Of a DNA stretch of 64,000 bases, positions 48,839 to 58,164 are shown one piece after another. The stretch spans positions 1-64,000 of the forward strand of contig SCSX01000079.1 in NCBI GenBank assembly GCA_004297825.1, read 5' to 3'. The notes under the pieces are model-generated. The model ran no database searches and was not told the origin of the DNA. It worked only from the letters and a program-made list of their open reading frames with translations. This DNA comes from Spirochaetota bacterium (GTDB lineage Bacteria > Spirochaetota > UBA4802 > UBA5368). Both the position numbers and the translations under genes were made by a program. The number at the start of each line of letters is the position of its first letter. The first letter of the stretch is position 1.

Positions 48839-49258
48839 ATGTCTGTTGAGGAATATTCATGGGCGAAGGTGGATATCACGCTGATGGGGCGGCTCCTCAT
48901 CAATGTCGAGGACTTCGAATATAAGCGCACACAGGAAATCGAGGTCTTCTTCGGAAACGGTCAGGAAGCGACCGGATGGGGCCGCGGCGAGATCAAGGGA
49001 GAAGGGAAAGTAAGCGTCTCCGGTGCCGAGTATGCGTCGATCATCGACTTCGCGACCGCGTATGGTTACGATCTCTTGAAGATGTCCCCCTTCCCGATCA
49101 TTGCAACGCAGAAGGCTGAGGGAATGCCGACTATCGTGCATATCCTGACACAGTGCATTTTCAAGGAGGATGGTTTCAAGGGGAAGGCGAAGGACAAACG
49201 TTTCATGTACGATCTGCCCTTCGTGATAGTCGGAGAAGTGCAAAAGGTTAAGATTTAA
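48839..49258 (+). CDS. Tail tube protein (Mu M-like)
   Basis: A 139-residue strand-rich protein: KVDITLMGRLLINVEDFEYK, GNGQEATGWGRGEIKGEGKV, and C-terminal FVIVGEVQKVKI. It follows the sheath gene, as the tube does in every contractile tail. AGGAGGTGATCC precedes the ATG. Confidence 0.78.
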   Translation: MSVEEYSWAKVDITLMGRLLINVEDFEYKRTQEIEVFFGNGQEATGWGRGEIKGEGKVSVSGAEYASIIDFATAYGYDLLKMSPFPIIATQKAEGMPTIVHILTQCIFKEDGFKGKAKDKRFMYDLPFVIVGEVQKVKI

Positions 49259-49267
49259 GGAGGCGTC

Positions 49268-49633
49268 ATGGATATGGCATATGAACCGTTGACCGACACA
49301 AAGCTCGCTGAGCTTCAAAGCCGGATCGACGGGTGGAAGGCGAAGTTTGGGGACCAGGGCGGTATTCGAAGCATCGAGGTGCCGGATGAAGAAGGAGACG
49401 ATTTTTCCGGGATATTTCGGGTGCCTACTAAGGACGATCTGGAACGTTCCAGTCGTAAGGAGCTGAGCAACATGGAATCGGACACACAGCTGTGCATGCT
49501 GTGCGTCTTATACCCGGAACCAGAGGTTCTCCAGGGAATCTTTCGTAAAAGCTGGGGATTGTGTGTTCCGATCTCGAAAAAACTGCTGCAGCTTTCAAAG
49601 GTCACGCGGGAGGCCCGCGCAAAAAAGTTATAA
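49268..49633 (+). CDS. Tail assembly chaperone, short (unshifted) form
   Basis: A 121-residue protein, helical and acidic (DFSGIFRVPTKDDLERSSRK; CMLCVLYPEPEVLQGIFRKS), between tube and tape measure. It ends REARAKKL at TAA 49,631-49,633. It overlaps a second frame into which ribosomes can slip at 49,621-49,627. Chaperones of this kind coat the tape-measure protein during tail assembly. Confidence 0.78.
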   Translation: MDMAYEPLTDTKLAELQSRIDGWKAKFGDQGGIRSIEVPDEEGDDFSGIFRVPTKDDLERSSRKELSNMESDTQLCMLCVLYPEPEVLQGIFRKSWGLCVPISKKLLQLSKVTREARAKKL

Positions 49634-49824
49634 AGCTTCGTACGTTCGACCTCGACGGGGGAGCCTGTGGCGATCTGCTTATCCGCCACTACTTCCCCGG
49701 CGTGGACGTTGCGAAGCTTACCGATGATGAGTATTACATGATGATCGCCGATGTCGAATTTCTTGAGAGACGCGCCGCGACTCTCATGGCAAACGCGATC
49801 GGCATGGCTTTCGGGGGAAAATGA
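49268..49824 (+). CDS. Tail assembly chaperone, -1 frameshift fusion form
   Basis: A -1 shift at A-AAA-AAG gives a 185-residue fusion continuing KKVIKLRTFDLDGGACGDLL and ending MANAIGMAFGGK at 49,824. This pair (short form plus -1 extension) is nearly universal in long-tailed phages, including Mu gp41. The extension has no good start codon of its own. The stop overlaps the tape-measure start (ATGA). Confidence 0.82.
49621..49627 (+). promoter_or_regulatory. Programmed -1 frameshift site A_AAA_AAG
   Basis: The zero-frame codons are GCA-AAA-AAG-TTA-TAA, so the heptamer A-AAA-AAG is in correct phase. GGGAGG (49,608-49,613) stands 7 bp upstream and could act as an internal Shine-Dalgarno stimulator, as in dnaX. 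GCGGG/CCCGC around it can also form a small stem. Confidence 0.8.
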
Positions 49825-52304
49825 ACGACGGTGATTTTACATTACGAGCGGTTCTCGGGATCAAGGACGATGCGTCCGGTCCCGCGGGACGTATCCAGGG
49901 ACATTTCGCCAATCTGAAATCCGAGATCGGGAAAACCGAGACCGGTCTTAAGTCGTTCAATAAGCACATGGACGATCTCAAATCCGGTGCGAAACTCCTC
50001 GCGATCGGTGCGGCAGCGGGACTGGTTACCAAGAGTCTCGCGAGTGCACGGGTAGAAGTCGCTCAGCTGGAAAGCGATATCAAGTCGGTGGATGTATCCG
50101 ATACGGGTATCGCCAATATTCATACCTCTGCGGATGAAATAGGACGCGCATTCGGAATCACCAAGGAAGCGTTCATGGCGGGGGTATACGATTTAAAATC
50201 CGGCGTATCGTCGCTGACCGATGACACGCTCCCCAAATTCTACAGCATATCGGTCAAGACCGCGATGGCAACGAAGGGCATCCCGGAACAAATGGGAAAT
50301 CATTTCGCCGCGACGTATAACGTGTTTAAAAGTCAGCTCAAGAACATTACCGATCTGCAAATAGCCGAGAAAATCGGGAACGTCACCACCTATGTCGCCA
50401 ATAAGTACCGCGCGGACGGCGCGAAGATCGAACAGTCATTTAAAACAATCGGGGCCGCGTTCAAATCGGTTGGCGGCGAAATGGAGGAGCAAGGCGTGCT
50501 GCTCGGCACGATCATGAACATGGATGATGCAGGAAAAGCGGGTACCATGTTTGAAGCATTTCTCCGCGACGTCGGGAAGGCGGGTGGAAAGCTTGGCCTT
50601 GAATTCACCGACTCCTTGGGTCATATCAAACCCGTTGTCGAAATTATTGAATCGATCAAGCGGAAATTTCCCGACCTGAAAAGCCTCTCCGCACAAGCAT
50701 CCCTCAAGGATGCGTTCGGCAGTGATGAGGCGGTTAAGTTCGTTACGTTCCTGGAAGATAAAACGGGGAGTATCCGTGATGACCTCACGGAATTAAAGTC
50801 TATAAAACTGGGGAGCTCCCTCTTTGAGCAGGGTGCGCAAATTCGCGCGGATAATTTATCGGCTGACATCAACAAGCTCGACGCCGGATGGAAGAGCCTT
50901 AAAGAAACCCTCGGGCAATCGATAGAATCGCCGCTACGCTTCGTTATTACCGGGATCAAGGAAGCCATTTACTGGATTGCCGGTTTCCTCAACGAATACC
51001 CGGCGCTCAAGGATTTTGTCGGACTTGGTATCGCCGGTGCTGCGGTGTTCTTCACTATCGCGGGCGCGATCAAGGTCGCAACCGGCGCCATGGGGCTCTA
51101 TAAATTGATGACGGCGGCCGCCGCGGCCGCGACCGGGACCCAGGCGGCCGTGACCAGCGGCGGACTACTCCCCGCGCTCTGGGCTTCGGTGAAGGCCATG
51201 TGGGCGTATACCGCGGCGCTCCTCGCGAATCCTACGACGTGGGTGATTATCGGAATCGTCGCCCTGGTCGCCGGGATCGTACAGCTCGTGAAGCATTGGG
51301 ATAAAGTCAAGACCGCGGTGGTGGGGACGTGGGATGGAATCAAGACCACGATTGACGATGCCCTCACCTGGGTAAAGGACAAGTTCCTGGCCGCCTGGGA
51401 ATGGATAAAGAGCACCTGGGAGAACGCGCCCGGATGGGTAAAAGGCCTGGTCGCGCTTGTCATGCTTCCCTTATGGCCTTTCGTCGCAATGGCACGGGTC
51501 ATCATCAACAACTGGGAATCCATCAAGGGATTTTTCATTTCGGTATTCGATACGGTTAGGACGGCCTCGATCGGGGCCTGGGAGAAAATGAAACTGGGAG
51601 CGGCGGCCGCCTGGCAGTGGACGAAGAACGCCTGGAACGGAATCGCCTCGTACTTCGACGGACTTGGCGACTTCATGTTCGCGCCGCTCCTCTACGCCTT
51701 TAACGCGATCAAGACCGTGGTTACGTTCGTGCAGGAACACCTCGGGGCTTTTTTTGATTGGTTATGGGATAAGATAAAGATGATCTGGGAGCCGGTAAAA
51801 GAGGTCCTCACCGCGGTGGGCGACTGGTTCTTTGGTGACTCCACGAGGCAGGCGGAAAGCGCGGGGAAAAAATTCGGTGAGACATGGGGGCGAGGCGTAA
51901 AATCATCTTCCGGGCTCATTCAATCGCTCATGGGCGATATGCTGAAAAGCGCGGTCGAGCCGAACTTCAATAAATCTGACGCGAAGACGGGTCCGCTCGC
52001 GAACACCTCACGCTGGGGGCGCTCCTTCGTCTCTACCTGGGCGGGCGGCGTCGAGCATGAAGCAGACAGGAACCAGGCTGTCAGGAAATTCGTTGGCCTG
52101 GTGGCGGAGCCGATCAAGACGACATCGCCCGTCATTCAAAGCCTCACGGAAAACTCCAGCCGGGCCGTGAACATCAATCCGCGCCAGCTCATCAATCTCA
52201 CCCTGCAGGGCGGCGCGAAGAATATGTCGATCGAGGAGTTTTCGCGAATGCTCGCGGAAGTGCTTTTCAAGGAACTGAACAGCCTGGAGGCGACCGTTGG
52301 CTAA
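49821..52304 (+). CDS. Tail tape-measure protein
   Basis: An 827-residue protein, the longest in the prophage. The N-terminal helical coil contains LGIKDDASGPAGRIQGHFAN and SFNKHMDDLKSGAKLLAIGA, and the middle domain IHTSADEIGRAFGITKEAFM. Several transmembrane-like segments lie at 395-500 (LGIAGAAVFFTIAGAIKVAT; WVIIGIVALVAGIVQLVKHW), followed by Trp-rich repeats (AWEWIKSTWENAPGWVKGLV; AAAAWQWTKNAWNGIASYFD). It sets tail length (about 120 nm if 0.15 nm per residue). Confidence 0.88.
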   Translation: MNDGDFTLRAVLGIKDDASGPAGRIQGHFANLKSEIGKTETGLKSFNKHMDDLKSGAKLLAIGAAAGLVTKSLASARVEVAQLESDIKSVDVSDTGIANIHTSADEIGRAFGITKEAFMAGVYDLKSGVSSLTDDTLPKFYSISVKTAMATKGIPEQMGNHFAATYNVFKSQLKNITDLQIAEKIGNVTTYVANKYRADGAKIEQSFKTIGAAFKSVGGEMEEQGVLLGTIMNMDDAGKAGTMFEAFLRDVGKAGGKLGLEFTDSLGHIKPVVEIIESIKRKFPDLKSLSAQASLKDAFGSDEAVKFVTFLEDKTGSIRDDLTELKSIKLGSSLFEQGAQIRADNLSADINKLDAGWKSLKETLGQSIESPLRFVITGIKEAIYWIAGFLNEYPALKDFVGLGIAGAAVFFTIAGAIKVATGAMGLYKLMTAAAAAATGTQAAVTSGGLLPALWASVKAMWAYTAALLANPTTWVIIGIVALVAGIVQLVKHWDKVKTAVVGTWDGIKTTIDDALTWVKDKFLAAWEWIKSTWENAPGWVKGLVALVMLPLWPFVAMARVIINNWESIKGFFISVFDTVRTASIGAWEKMKLGAAAAWQWTKNAWNGIASYFDGLGDFMFAPLLYAFNAIKTVVTFVQEHLGAFFDWLWDKIKMIWEPVKEVLTAVGDWFFGDSTRQAESAGKKFGETWGRGVKSSSGLIQSLMGDMLKSAVEPNFNKSDAKTGPLANTSRWGRSFVSTWAGGVEHEADRNQAVRKFVGLVAEPIKTTSPVIQSLTENSSRAVNINPRQLINLTLQGGAKNMSIEEFSRMLAEVLFKELNSLEATVG

Positions 52305-52806
52305 TCCGCTCGGCGCGCTCACCGATCTGCTCACCTACAACGGCGGCCAGGTCGCACACCTCTTCGTCTCCGACGTTTATCCGCTCAAGATCGGGGACTA
52401 CCAGTTCCCGGTCGAGTGCATTGTCCAGGTTAAGGGGGCAAAGAATATCGTCATCACGGAGGTCCCCGGCGGGAACGGTACCGTAAAGGAGCTCGTGGGC
52501 TTTCCCGATTACGAGGTCACGATCGCGGGGCAGCTTATCGGCAAGACCAACAAGGAGCTTCTCGCCGAAATGAAAAACCTGGTGAACCTCTGGAACAACG
52601 CCCAGAGCCTTCCCATCATCTGCAAATACACCGAGACATTTGGAATTAAGCGCGTATGCCTCAAGGATTTCACACCCACCGTGCGCCAGGGATTCGAATC
52701 GATCCTCTGGTTCACCATCGACGCGATATCGGATAACGAGATCGAACTCAAGACTGAGATCAAGCAGAACATGCGCAGTACGCTCAGGAAGCTTCTCGGA
52801 ATATGA
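52297..52806 (+). CDS. Tail protein after the tape measure (Mu N-like position)
   Basis: A 169-residue protein starting at TTG 52,297 with GGAGG upstream. Strand-rich N-terminus (AHLFVSDVYPLKIGDYQFPV) and a helical C-terminus (EIELKTEIKQNMRSTLRKLL). It occupies the place of the DNA-circulation/N protein or a DUF6046-like baseplate factor; the assignment is by position. Confidence 0.62.
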   Translation: MANPLGALTDLLTYNGGQVAHLFVSDVYPLKIGDYQFPVECIVQVKGAKNIVITEVPGGNGTVKELVGFPDYEVTIAGQLIGKTNKELLAEMKNLVNLWNNAQSLPIICKYTETFGIKRVCLKDFTPTVRQGFESILWFTIDAISDNEIELKTEIKQNMRSTLRKLLGI

Positions 52807-53192
52807 AGTACTACACGACACGATCCGATGATACGATCTACCGCCTGGCGGTGCTCTTCTACTACCGCTGGGATTTGTGGCCGCTTCTCTATTATCCGAA
52901 CGAGGGCGCCCTGGGCATCGATCCTTTCACCATCGCATCGGGAATCAGGATCATGGTCCCGGAGCCGCTCTTGACCGATGAGCTCCATGGAGCGGTAGAG
53001 GGAGACACCACATACACGCTCGCGGAATCATATTACGGGCTCTGGTGGTTCTATAGGCTTATCGAAGAGGCGAATGCGTGGCCGATACTGCTCAAGGCCG
53101 GGGAAATCTATCGCATCCCCGCCCTGTGCTCACAGATGGAATATGACGCTGCCGCCGAAATGAGGAAGGCGCTCCATGTTGAGCTTGATTAG
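52803..53192 (+). CDS. LysM-like baseplate protein (gpX-type)
   Basis: A 129-residue protein with two LysM-like units: TTRSDDTIYRLAVLFYYRWD ... IASGIRIMVPE and VEGDTTYTLAESYYGLWWFY ... LLKAGEIYRIP. The tail X protein of P2- and Mu-like phages has this form and helps place the hub. It overlaps both neighbours. Confidence 0.72.
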   Translation: MKYYTTRSDDTIYRLAVLFYYRWDLWPLLYYPNEGALGIDPFTIASGIRIMVPEPLLTDELHGAVEGDTTYTLAESYYGLWWFYRLIEEANAWPILLKAGEIYRIPALCSQMEYDAAAEMRKALHVELD

Positions 53193-54138
53193 CAAATGCA
53201 CCGTGGAGGGGACGGAAATCCCGCGCATCGCCGAGGCGAAGATCGTATCGGACTGTACGGCGTCGACCGATACGGCGAGCATCATCTTCCCGAAGCTCAA
53301 AGCGAATCCGTCAGATTTCCACGAGGGGCAGCGGATAGAGCTCTTTCTCGGGTATTCAAAATACGGCCTCAAGTCGGAGTTCTCGGGGGTGATCGGCGAG
53401 GTCTCGCCCAGGGCGCCGATCGAGCTCAAGTGCTTTGATAACTTCCACCTATTGCGCCAGCGCACTCTCTACCGGATGTTTGCCGGGCAGACCATAGAAC
53501 AGATTCTCAAGGAAGTGGTGACGGATTTTCCCATCGTGTGTGACGAGACGCCCGTGGTTACGACCGGATGTCCTGGACTCACCGTTCGGTGGTTCCTTCT
53601 GCAGCTATGCCGTCAATATGGATTCAATGCGTTTTTCAGAGAGGGGAAACTCTATTTCCTGAAGCCGGGCTCAACGCTCCTGGACGAAGGCGAGCCCCCG
53701 GTATTCTGCGAGGGTGAGAACATCCTGGAGGATAATTTGTCTTTTCATACGCCCGAGAGCGTGACGCAGGTGGTGGTCCTTTCCGAGACCGAGTACGGGT
53801 TCCTGATCCGGGCGCAGTACGGCACCGCCGCGACAAACGTGCACACGATCCATTGCGAGGGCCTCGCCTGGAATGACGCCTACAAGCGCGCGGAGGAGCT
53901 CTATAACGAGCTTAACTACGGGGGATTCAGAGGGAGCTTCAAGACGCTCGGGTACCCGTACGTGCGCCACAGTCTCACCTGTAATATCGATTCCAAGACC
54001 GAAGGGAAAGCGGGCACCTACAGAATCGACAAGGTGGAGACGAACTTCGGCACGGGCGGATTCCGGCGCATCGTATATCTCGGAAAGCGCACCGGGGCGT
54101 GGAAATCTACGACAAAGCGAAAGAGGATATTCGATTGA
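53176..54138 (+). CDS. Baseplate hub protein (Mu gp44 / gpD-like)
   Basis: A 320-residue protein of the phage late control D / gp27-like fold: FPKLKANPSDFHEGQRIELF, GYSKYGLKSEFSGVIGEVSP, the segment EQILKEVVTDFPIVCDETP and the C-terminal FGTGGFRRIVYLGKR. It forms the trimeric hub above the spike. The ATG lies inside the preceding gene. Confidence 0.75.
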   Translation: MLSLISKCTVEGTEIPRIAEAKIVSDCTASTDTASIIFPKLKANPSDFHEGQRIELFLGYSKYGLKSEFSGVIGEVSPRAPIELKCFDNFHLLRQRTLYRMFAGQTIEQILKEVVTDFPIVCDETPVVTTGCPGLTVRWFLLQLCRQYGFNAFFREGKLYFLKPGSTLLDEGEPPVFCEGENILEDNLSFHTPESVTQVVVLSETEYGFLIRAQYGTAATNVHTIHCEGLAWNDAYKRAEELYNELNYGGFRGSFKTLGYPYVRHSLTCNIDSKTEGKAGTYRIDKVETNFGTGGFRRIVYLGKRTGAWKSTTKRKRIFD

Positions 54139-54707
54139 AAAGTCTGATCGAAAACTTGAGCGACCTGGTCGCGAAGGCGAATCCCGTCTATCACCCCACG
54201 CCGGGAAAAGTGAAGGCGGGAAGCATGGATGATACAAAGGGAATGTGCACCGTTATCCGTGACGACGGCAAGCCCGATGTCCCGAAGGTGCGGCTCCAGG
54301 CAATGTTCAGTCCCGACTTCATGATCGTGCCGGCGGACGGCTCGAAGGTGATCATCGCGTGGAGCGACAATAAGCTCACACGGGCCTTCATCGTAAGCGT
54401 GGAGAAAATACGAGCCATAAAGTGGCAATCAAGCCCCGCGGGGACCGTGCATATCGAGGCGACGGACGCGGGGATCACCATCGAGAACGGCGCGGGGAAG
54501 ATCATGCTCACCAATCAAGGGGTAAAGCTCGGTGACGGGACCGATCCCATGGTGCTCGGGCTCGGGTTTCAATCCTGGGCGCAGTCCGTGGACCTCGCGC
54601 TCTCCCTCATCATCGCCTGGGGCGCAACCGTCACGCCGCCGCTGGCGGGGGCCGTGCCCCCGCTGTCTACGCCCGCGATACTATCTCAAGTGAATAAGCT
54701 GTCATGA
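54099..54707 (+). CDS. Baseplate spike protein (Mu gp45-like)
   Basis: About 202 residues: an OB-like N-terminal domain (GMCTVIRDDGKPDVPKVRLQ; DFMIVPADGSKVIIAWSDNK), then beta-helix-type repeats (GTVHIEATDAGITIENGAGK) and a Pro-rich end. This is the central membrane-piercing spike. It starts with GTG 54,099, overlapping the hub gene. Confidence 0.75.
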   Translation: MEIYDKAKEDIRLKSLIENLSDLVAKANPVYHPTPGKVKAGSMDDTKGMCTVIRDDGKPDVPKVRLQAMFSPDFMIVPADGSKVIIAWSDNKLTRAFIVSVEKIRAIKWQSSPAGTVHIEATDAGITIENGAGKIMLTNQGVKLGDGTDPMVLGLGFQSWAQSVDLALSLIIAWGATVTPPLAGAVPPLSTPAILSQVNKLS

Positions 54708-55084
54708 GCGACTACAACGACATCCTGGGTTCGGATCTGGCTGAAGACGAGACCGGCGATCTCGCGATCGATATCGGCCGCGGTGACTTCAGGAGCGCGC
54801 GTGGGATGGATTGTTTTCTCGCAGATATACGGTTGTCGCTGGTCACGCCCCCAGGCGGTATCATCGACGCTCCGTTCGAAGGGGGGCTCTTCAGCCGCGA
54901 AGGACCGCTCGACGAGCTTCGCGTCATGGAGATGCGGCGCGCGTACGAGGAGCTTCTGCAGAGCGACCCAAGGACAAAGCCCACGACAGTCAAGATTACC
55001 GCGTCGCTCGTCGACGGGAAGCCGAACTTCTCGGCGAGCTTTGAGACCATCACCGACCAGGTGATCGACAATTTCGTATTGTGA
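54704..55084 (+). CDS. Baseplate wedge protein (gp25/GpW, Mu gp46-like)
   Basis: A 126-residue protein with DLAIDIGRGDFRSARGMDCF at the start and VMEMRRAYEELLQSDPRTKP, ITASLVDGKPNFSASFETI at the end, the usual gp46/gp25 pattern. It links sheath and baseplate. It overlaps the spike gene by 4 bp. Confidence 0.78.
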   Translation: MSDYNDILGSDLAEDETGDLAIDIGRGDFRSARGMDCFLADIRLSLVTPPGGIIDAPFEGGLFSREGPLDELRVMEMRRAYEELLQSDPRTKPTTVKITASLVDGKPNFSASFETITDQVIDNFVL

Positions 55085-55091
55085 GGGTTCG

Positions 55092-56231
55092 ATGAACTTT
55101 AATGTATCCTATGATGCGGTACGGGCGAAGATTCTCCAGGAGATCATCGGAGATGAAAAGCTCAAATCGCTTAGAGCTTCGAAAGATGACCTGACAAACC
55201 TTAATCCACCTTCCAAATGGCTCCGGATCGTGAATGCCGTCGCGCGCGCGATTGCGCATTTCATCGCCGATATTCTGGCCAACATCTACGATTCTATTTT
55301 CCCGCAGACCTCCGACAAATACGCGCTCGCGCGGCACCTGGCTGAGGAAGGGCTCTTTCTAAAATCCGCAACCAAGGCAGAGGGGTCTATTCGCATTGGG
55401 TCGTCGACCTTGCCGACTCGGCGCGTCGATATTCCCCAGGGAGTGCTTCCGAAAACACCAGGTGACAAGAGTCTCGTGTTTGAAACGCTCGAGAGCGGTT
55501 ACATTGATCAGAACACCCCCGCAGACATGAATGGAAAATATACCGTTGCGCTTACCATGAGGGCACTCGCGACCGGTCCCGCCTATAATGTGAACGCAAA
55601 CACTGTCACCGATCTCGAAACCAGCATCGACGGGATCGATGTCATCTATAATCCAGATTACATAGGTGGTGGCGCCGATGAAGAGTCAGTCGAATCGGCC
55701 CGGCAGCGCCTCATCGACGCAAAGAAGGTATTAAGCCGCGGTACGATGAGCTGGTTCAAATCCGAGGCAGAGAAAATATCCGGGGTGCACCAGGCGATCG
55801 TCGTTCCCCGGCATCAGGGACGGGGGACCGTGGGGATTCTTGTTGTCGGAGAAGGAGGCCCCGCTCCCGACGCAGTGTTGCAAGCCGTACGCGATCGCTT
55901 CAATACCGATGAGGAAGATCCCGCGGGAGCGTATAACGTTATCGTCGGCAGGCCGGAGAATTTTATCCAGGATTACACGATCAAGGTGTGGTACAGCTCC
56001 CAGTACGGGGTCCCCACCGACGTCGATCTCAACACCGTCCTGGCAGACTATCTGCTCGATCTCTCGCCGGGGCAGGACCAGGTGCTCGCAATCATAGAAT
56101 CGCGCCTCATCGCGTTCGGTATGAAGGACGCAAAGGTGCTCTCCCCCGCGGCGAACATTGTAGTCCCCGGCTCGATGATCTCCGTCCTTGGTACGATAAC
56201 CTGGGTTAAAGAGGTATGGGTCGATGGCTAG
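55092..56231 (+). CDS. Baseplate J-like protein (Mu gp47)
   Basis: A 379-residue protein with the Baseplate_J signature: ADILANIYDSIFPQTSDKYA, LARHLAEEGLFLKSATKAEG, GGGADEESVESARQRLIDAK and C-terminal KDAKVLSPAANIVVPGSMIS. It is the major wedge component. It overlaps the following gene by 8 bp. Confidence 0.85.
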   Translation: MNFNVSYDAVRAKILQEIIGDEKLKSLRASKDDLTNLNPPSKWLRIVNAVARAIAHFIADILANIYDSIFPQTSDKYALARHLAEEGLFLKSATKAEGSIRIGSSTLPTRRVDIPQGVLPKTPGDKSLVFETLESGYIDQNTPADMNGKYTVALTMRALATGPAYNVNANTVTDLETSIDGIDVIYNPDYIGGGADEESVESARQRLIDAKKVLSRGTMSWFKSEAEKISGVHQAIVVPRHQGRGTVGILVVGEGGPAPDAVLQAVRDRFNTDEEDPAGAYNVIVGRPENFIQDYTIKVWYSSQYGVPTDVDLNTVLADYLLDLSPGQDQVLAIIESRLIAFGMKDAKVLSPAANIVVPGSMISVLGTITWVKEVWVDG

Positions 56232-56808
56232 ATTTAGCTTCAATTTCTCGACATGGGTGTGGCAGCACCTGCACCCCCTCACGGTCAAGCTCGGCTTGAG
56301 CTCGATCTGGGCGCGCTTATTGAAGGCGCTCACCAAACCGATCGAGACGGTTCTCGTCCCGATTGCGAATACTTTGTATGATCAGTTGTATTTAACAAAA
56401 TGCTCCGGGGAGTCGCTCGACCGCCATGCCGCGTTATACGACCTCGCGCGGAAAACCGATGAGAGCAACCGCGAGCTGCTGGATAGGATTCTGCTGTGGA
56501 AAATTATCCTGCGTCGGGGAGGAACCATCCAAGGAGTAAAAAGCATCATCGCGCTTTTCATAGGCGTGGACGCAGAGATCATCCAGGAATTTTACATGGA
56601 GGACGTGTTCACGATCGGCGTGACGGCGCTTGGCACGGGGAAGAGCGTGGCAAGCGATTATCTCGTCTTCGTGTTCAAGATAATTCTTCCCGATTTATCA
56701 GGGCAATCAGTGGACCATGCATTTATCGTGAAAAAGATCGATGAATTCAGTCCCCACAATGAATTCATCATCCTGGAGAATCGTCCGGGAGGATATTACG
56801 AATGGTAG
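56224..56808 (+). CDS. Tail protein (Mu gp48 / DUF2313-like)
   Basis: A 194-residue protein in the position of the last baseplate component, between J and the fibre. Visible: WARLLKALTKPIETVLVPIA, GESLDRHAALYDLARKTDES and the closing FIVKKIDEFSPHNEFIILEN. It likely connects fibre and baseplate. Confidence 0.7.
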   Translation: MARFSFNFSTWVWQHLHPLTVKLGLSSIWARLLKALTKPIETVLVPIANTLYDQLYLTKCSGESLDRHAALYDLARKTDESNRELLDRILLWKIILRRGGTIQGVKSIIALFIGVDAEIIQEFYMEDVFTIGVTALGTGKSVASDYLVFVFKIILPDLSGQSVDHAFIVKKIDEFSPHNEFIILENRPGGYYEW

Positions 56809-56817
56809 GAGATGAGC

Positions 56818-58155
56818 ATGTACGATCAGGATTATAAGGGCGTCGCGGGAATGAATTTCCCGGAGAACGGGAAGATCCTGTACAAACAGGATTTTGCCGA
56901 GGAGCAGTCCGGCATCGGGGAAGAGGTCGTCGATAGAGAATCGGATATTATTTCCCGAGGCGTCATTGAAGGCTTCGATGTCACAGTGTCCTCGACGGCC
57001 GGGTGCGTCGATATTACTGCGGGCTCTGCGCGCGATTCCCTGGGAAGACGTGTCACGAAGGCCGCTGTGAACGCTTTTCCTCTTCCGGATATCCAAACCG
57101 TGAAGCTGGTAGCGCGGCATGTATGGACGTATGAAAATTATATCCCCGATGGATCCGCTGAAACGAAGATCCGGAGGAAGCACTCAGCGGAGATAGCTAC
57201 TATACCAGACGCACAGGCCCTTTCCGATCGGGAGGTTGGGCTCTTCAAAGTCACGCGATCCGGAGCGACGGTCACCATCGTGGAGGATCTTCGCAGTTTC
57301 GCGCAGATCAGGAGTAGGGTCTTCTCGTTCACGCCCATCCTCCCCGCAACCGATCCCACGCTCGATAATCATGCGGTTCGGAAAGCATACGTGGATTCGC
57401 AGATCCTCAAATACCTGCCGATCTCCACTATCCTACCTTTCGCGGGATTCGCGACTCCTCCTGGATGGTTAAAACCGGATGGTTCGTCGCTTTTACGAGC
57501 GACGTATGCGTCCTTCTTTAATGTCATTTCTCAGAATAAAGGGACCTTTACTGTCACTATCGCGACCCCTGCTGTTTTCACGCTTAACAATCACGGTCTC
57601 CAGACCGGAGATTGCATTTCGCTCACCAGCACCGGATCGCTCCCAGGTGGATTGAGCGTCGATTACAATTATTATGTGATCTACCTTGACGCCACTACAT
57701 TCAGGCTCGCGAATTCTTATGCGAATGCTATAGCAGCGACTCCTGTTCCCATCAATACATCTGGAACTCAATCTGGTACTCACTCCCTGCGCTACAATCC
57801 ATGGGGCATCAATGGAGCGCTCTCATTCTATCTCCCGGACCTGCGTGGCCTTGGTCTTGTATTCGCCGGGCAGCAGGCGACAGCCGCATGGGCGAGCGCG
57901 AATTATGCGGCGGTGCTGGGGGCGTATATTCAGGATAAATTTCAACGATTTAAAGCGCGATTATACGTTGAGGCGCATAATGGTACGAATGGGGGAACAG
58001 GTTCATTTGCCACATATACCCAGCAGGGAGAAAGTTTTTATATTGCAAACAGTTTTGCACAAGATTTCCAAAATGATGGATATGGTGATCCACGTACTGG
58101 ATTTACCACTCACGGTCCTGTAGCGGGCGTGAACGCAATAATCCGAGTTGCATAG
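56818..58155 (+). CDS. Tail fibre with collar-type tip
   Basis: A 445-residue protein. The N-terminal part (VTVSSTAGCVDITAGSARDS; TIVEDLRSFAQIRSRVFSF) is the baseplate-binding region. The middle has PFAGFATPPGWLKPDGSSLL, the phage collar-domain motif, and LSFYLPDLRGLGLVFAGQQA; the tip contains many Gly/Asn/Thr. It decides host range. ATG 56,818 has AGGAG upstream; ATG 56,812 is in frame too. No invertase or fibre inversion sites are seen. Confidence 0.8.
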   Translation: MYDQDYKGVAGMNFPENGKILYKQDFAEEQSGIGEEVVDRESDIISRGVIEGFDVTVSSTAGCVDITAGSARDSLGRRVTKAAVNAFPLPDIQTVKLVARHVWTYENYIPDGSAETKIRRKHSAEIATIPDAQALSDREVGLFKVTRSGATVTIVEDLRSFAQIRSRVFSFTPILPATDPTLDNHAVRKAYVDSQILKYLPISTILPFAGFATPPGWLKPDGSSLLRATYASFFNVISQNKGTFTVTIATPAVFTLNNHGLQTGDCISLTSTGSLPGGLSVDYNYYVIYLDATTFRLANSYANAIAATPVPINTSGTQSGTHSLRYNPWGINGALSFYLPDLRGLGLVFAGQQATAAWASANYAAVLGAYIQDKFQRFKARLYVEAHNGTNGGTGSFATYTQQGESFYIANSFAQDFQNDGYGDPRTGFTTHGPVAGVNAIIRVA

Positions 58156-58164
58156 GAGACAATC

